Assembly: GCA_023105745.1 (NCBI GenBank)
Contig: JALGQZ010000007.1
Location: 3,889,592 to 3,953,591, forward strand
Direction of reading: 5' to 3'
Length of the DNA: 64,000 bases
From: Austropuccinia psidii
Lineage: Eukaryota > Basidiomycota > Pucciniomycetes > Pucciniales > Sphaerophragmiaceae
The notes beneath the pieces are model-generated. The model did no database searches and was not told where the DNA came from. It saw nothing but the letters and a program-made list of their open reading frames with translations. The position numbers and the translations under genes were made by a program. Numbering within the stretch: position 1 is the stretch's first letter; each line of letters opens with the position of its first letter. Of the stretch, positions 61,700 through 64,000 are shown one piece after another.

Positions 61700-62902
61700 A
61701 TGACCATGGCCCCCCCTGAAATCAAAGCTTTTCAACGCCTGTCTTTGTTCATGAAAGACATGAGCATTGTTACTGGTCATCTATCCAAGATGATGACCAG
61801 TAACTATTCTTTAAGCCATTCTACCTCTTGTCGTTGGGAAAAGAAGCCTACAGCTCGGTCGGAAGCCTGGAAAAAAGACCATTTCCAAGGAAAATCTCGT
61901 AGTTATGATAGTTTATCACGGTCTCCTACAGCAAAGATTCAATCTAGAAGTCCCAAAACAACTGATGAATTGTGTTCGAGATCCACTCAACCTACAGGGT
62001 CTCAATATAGTAGTAAAAATCAAGAAAAAACACAACGTAGCAAATACAGCAAGTCATTGACTGAAGCAGATTGCATGGAGAATACCGGTTCAGAAGTTTT
62101 CAGTGGTAATACAACTGTTAACTTCTCATCGGAATCAATTCTTTCCCCTGCATGCAAGCCCAATACACTCAAGAATTTTAGTAAAAAGATTGACACGAAC
62201 AAAACAAATAGCAATTTCAGCTCTAATCAACCTGACGCGAATGGAAATAAGATCTATAAGAACAATGAACAGAATTTACAACCTAATAATAGTTGTACTA
62301 GCTTCAGTACCAACAGAGTTAGGTCTCTAACAACAGATGCGACGATTACTAAAGATAATAATAATAACATTTCTGATGACATTAGCTATAGAAGCCCCTA
62401 CCTAGTTACTCCCAACAAAAATGCAACTACTTCTTTAAAACATACAAGAAATATAAATCTGAATATTAGCAATAGTGACAAAGGAACAAATGCGACTACT
62501 ACTGAAAATAAAGAAGAAACGATAAATGCGACTGATACTGAAAATGATGAAGAAACAATATTAATTAAAATTGCAAATTACATTGAAAGAAAAATAAAAA
62601 ATCAACCTATTTCAACAAAAAAAAAGGTATCAAGAATGTTGAGTAATATTGTCACTCACATTAATAATAAAAATGATTTACACAACTTCCTTAACAACAA
62701 AACTTACACACATGTGGGACATGGTATTAAATCATCTTTAAACCAAGCAATATTATATAGAGATAAATTCAATACAAACGAACTGGAAGATCTTAAACAA
62801 TTCTATGACTCTAAAAATAAGAAATTATTATACGAAGAAAACTCGACTATACAAGACATTATTAGAAGATTACAAAAAATCTATACATTTTACTATGACT
62901 AA
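61700..62902 (+). CDS. Protein of unknown function carried by the small LTR element
   Basis: 400 codons from ATG 61700 (MTMAPPEIKAFQRLSLF); a second in-frame ATG at 61706 has a better context (ACCATGG). The frame is also open 45 nt upstream, but without ATG. The N-terminal 40 residues look helical (SLFMKDMSIVTGHLSKMM). Residues about 50-280 are Ser/Thr/Asn/Lys-rich and probably disordered. The C-terminal 115 residues look folded and helical (ILIKIANYIERKIKNQ, VSRMLSNIVTHIN, LEDLKQFYDS, IQDIIRRLQKIYTFYYD). There is no zinc knuckle, protease or polymerase motif. The frame is intact and holds many CG dinucleotides, unlike its neighbours, which suggests recent arrival or selection. It could be a divergent Gag or a captured host gene. 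Confidence 0.6.
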   Translation: MTMAPPEIKAFQRLSLFMKDMSIVTGHLSKMMTSNYSLSHSTSCRWEKKPTARSEAWKKDHFQGKSRSYDSLSRSPTAKIQSRSPKTTDELCSRSTQPTGSQYSSKNQEKTQRSKYSKSLTEADCMENTGSEVFSGNTTVNFSSESILSPACKPNTLKNFSKKIDTNKTNSNFSSNQPDANGNKIYKNNEQNLQPNNSCTSFSTNRVRSLTTDATITKDNNNNISDDISYRSPYLVTPNKNATTSLKHTRNINLNISNSDKGTNATTTENKEETINATDTENDEETILIKIANYIERKIKNQPISTKKKVSRMLSNIVTHINNKNDLHNFLNNKTYTHVGHGIKSSLNQAILYRDKFNTNELEDLKQFYDSKNKKLLYEENSTIQDIIRRLQKIYTFYYD

Positions 62903-62940
62903 ATCATTTTTTTTTTTACTTTTTTTTTAGTATTACCAAA
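62903..62940 (+). other. T-rich tract before right repeat
   Basis: Two runs of 9-11 T separated by AC, where a polypurine tract would be expected. Confidence 0.5.
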
Positions 62941-63529
62941 TGTGAGCCTGCAAGCATGTAAACCTTTACTTGCTATACAGACCCCAATCACTTTCTTTAA
63001 AAATTTTGTCTTATTTTCTTTGATTATTTTGTATAAATTTCAAGTACTTAAATTCATTATATTATAATATGAATTTAATCTTGTTGCTATGACTGATTCC
63101 TAAATATGTCATAGTATAAAGTTCCCACTATGTCATCAATATTGTTGTTATATCTGCTCATGTTGCTATAACAGATCTTTCCTCATTTGAACAAAAGTTA
63201 TTTCATATTATTTTGAATTTGAATTTGTAATTACAATACTTAAAGAGGATTAATTCTCTTTGAATTAATCCTCAGAGCTCTTAACCAAATATATTTTTAC
63301 AATTAAAATTACTTACATTTTATTTTAGAAATATTAGCGCTCTCACCTTTAAAGTGATTAAATTCACTCTTACCATTTATAATACTGTTGAAGCCTAAAT
63401 TCCAACAGTACATCATTATAAATCAAGTGACGCGTCTATTACTTCAAATAATAGTATTCCACTCTCAATTAGTTTATTAAAATTCCTAATACTTTAGTCT
63501 GGCAGCCACAAAAGAGGCGCCAGCTAACA
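62941..63529 (+). repeat. Right direct repeat (LTR) of the small element
   Basis: Starts TGTGAGCCTGCAAGC, ends CCAGCTAACA, then CAAAG target duplication. Confidence 0.88.
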
Positions 63530-63705
63530 CAAAGAAAAGAATTCAACAAGATATTTGGAGACATATTGAGGGACATATGTCTTTCAGTAATTCACAACAG
63601 AAGGTTGAATATTTCTCAATAATACCTGAAGTAATCCAATTTCAATCACCAATTAATAAAAAAAACCACCATAAAAATAGAAAAGTAATAAAAGAAATCA
63701 CCTAA
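63530..63705 (+). pseudogene. Continuation of the element E frame after the insertion
   Basis: Joining 60864 to 63535 restores KGNTQ then RKEFNKIFGDILRDICL in one frame. A frame change follows, and the reading ends at TAA 63703-63705. This shows the small element inserted into a formerly coding part of E. Confidence 0.6.
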
Positions 63706-63737
63706 AAAAAGAGAATTATTTTCATATATGTATTAGT

Positions 63738-63935
63738 ATCAGGGCAGTGACCTCCTGCCTTATCAAAGAGGAATTTCAAATTACTCAAATTTTTTCAAGA
63801 CTCTTAACACTCAAGGGCAATGACCTCCTGCCTTGTCAAAGATGAATTTCAACTTACTCAAACTCTATTCAAGACTCTTATCACTCAAGGGCAGTGACCT
63901 CCTGCCTTATCAAAGAGGAATTTCAACTTATTAAA
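63738..63935 (+). repeat. 73/74-bp tandem repeats, three copies
   Basis: A unit containing GGGCAGTGACCTCCTGCCTT and CAAAGAGGAATTTCAA starts at 63742, 63815 and 63889. The copies differ slightly (GGCAA for GGCAG; CTTGTC for CTTATC). The repeat follows the stop of the E frame. It is not a CRISPR array, since units adjoin without unique spacers. Confidence 0.8.
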
Positions 63936-64000
63936 TATTCTTTTTATGTATCAGTAAAAAAAAGAGGATTTTCAAATTTTTTTCAATTCTTTTTTCAAGT
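63936..64000. other. Window end, no feature
   Basis: A/T-rich, nothing recognised. Confidence 0.4.

Larger units (their letters stand above)
60865..63529 (+). mobile_element. Small non-autonomous LTR element with one ORF
   Basis: Two 589-bp direct repeats (60865-61453 and 62941-63529), about 98% identical by eye, enclose 1.5 kb with a single ORF. The target duplication CAAAG is present on both sides (60860-60864 and 63530-63534). There is no reverse transcriptase or integrase, no clear primer site after the left repeat, and a T-rich rather than purine tract before the right repeat. The start TGTGAGCCTG resembles the C-family LTR start, but the body is unrelated. It fits a terminal-repeat element with a GAG-like or captured gene, moved by another element's enzymes. 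Confidence 0.8.

Noticed and set aside
63738..63935. CRISPR array
   Set aside because: Units are contiguous, have no unique spacers and lie in a eukaryotic retroelement.

Overview
The window is a gene-poor, strongly AT-rich stretch of a eukaryotic, almost certainly fungal, genome. It is built nearly entirely from long-terminal-repeat (LTR) retrotransposons nested in one another; I see no host housekeeping gene, rRNA, tRNA gene or CRISPR array. The coding parts are Ty3/Gypsy (Metaviridae) gag-pol genes of the chromovirus type, with domain order capsid, CCHC zinc knuckle, protease, reverse transcriptase, RNase H, integrase, chromodomain. Low GC, dense nesting and the style of the 56.9-60.9 kb gag/protease genes suggest a basidiomycete with an inflated genome, such as a rust fungus. 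That assignment is inference.

Layout. 1-~6.8 kb: element A, an intact 1.8k-residue Gag-Pol cut by the window edge, then its 3' LTR. 7230-29912: element B1, flanked by the 5-bp target duplication TTCTT and broken by three later arrivals: a solo C-family LTR (9707-11886), a solo D-family LTR (15191-17167) and a nearly complete C element on the minus strand (18574-29584, target duplication ATATT). 29.9-35.5 kb: old minus-strand relics (a B/C-like pol tail and a deleted A-family copy). 35508-48166: a B-family solo LTR (target duplication TTTTG) split by B2 (36527-47223, target duplication CAGTG), a complete, apparently young minus-strand element with near-identical 2025-bp LTRs and an intact 1932-residue Gag-Pol. 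49668 onward: a decayed plus-strand C2 copy, interrupted at 54598 by element E (1.7-kb LTR, degenerate gag-protease), which is itself interrupted by a 2.67-kb non-autonomous LTR element (60865-63529) carrying one 400-residue ORF of no recognised family.

Most interesting observation. In families A, B and C the 5' part of gag is also open in the +1 frame, and that second frame is conserved between families. In B2 and C it can be joined, through two short introns with matching positions, phases and lengths (62-85 nt, then 66 nt in both), to an upstream exon whose sequence is also conserved. The joined ORFs come to 255 and 272 codons. The Gag-Pol start codon lies inside the first of these introns, 11-14 nt before the acceptor. 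Splicing would therefore remove the Gag start and produce a different, previously unlabelled protein: a splice-controlled, overprinted accessory gene of a fungal Gypsy lineage.

The elements work as usual for this class: LTR promoters drive a genomic RNA, a tRNA primes at the site after the 5' LTR, plus-strand synthesis starts at the purine tract before the 3' LTR, and the integrase with its chromodomain inserts the copy, apparently often into other elements. B2 looks capable of this. A has an intact ORF but its 5' end is outside the window. C carries one stop and two frameshifts, and the rest are dead.
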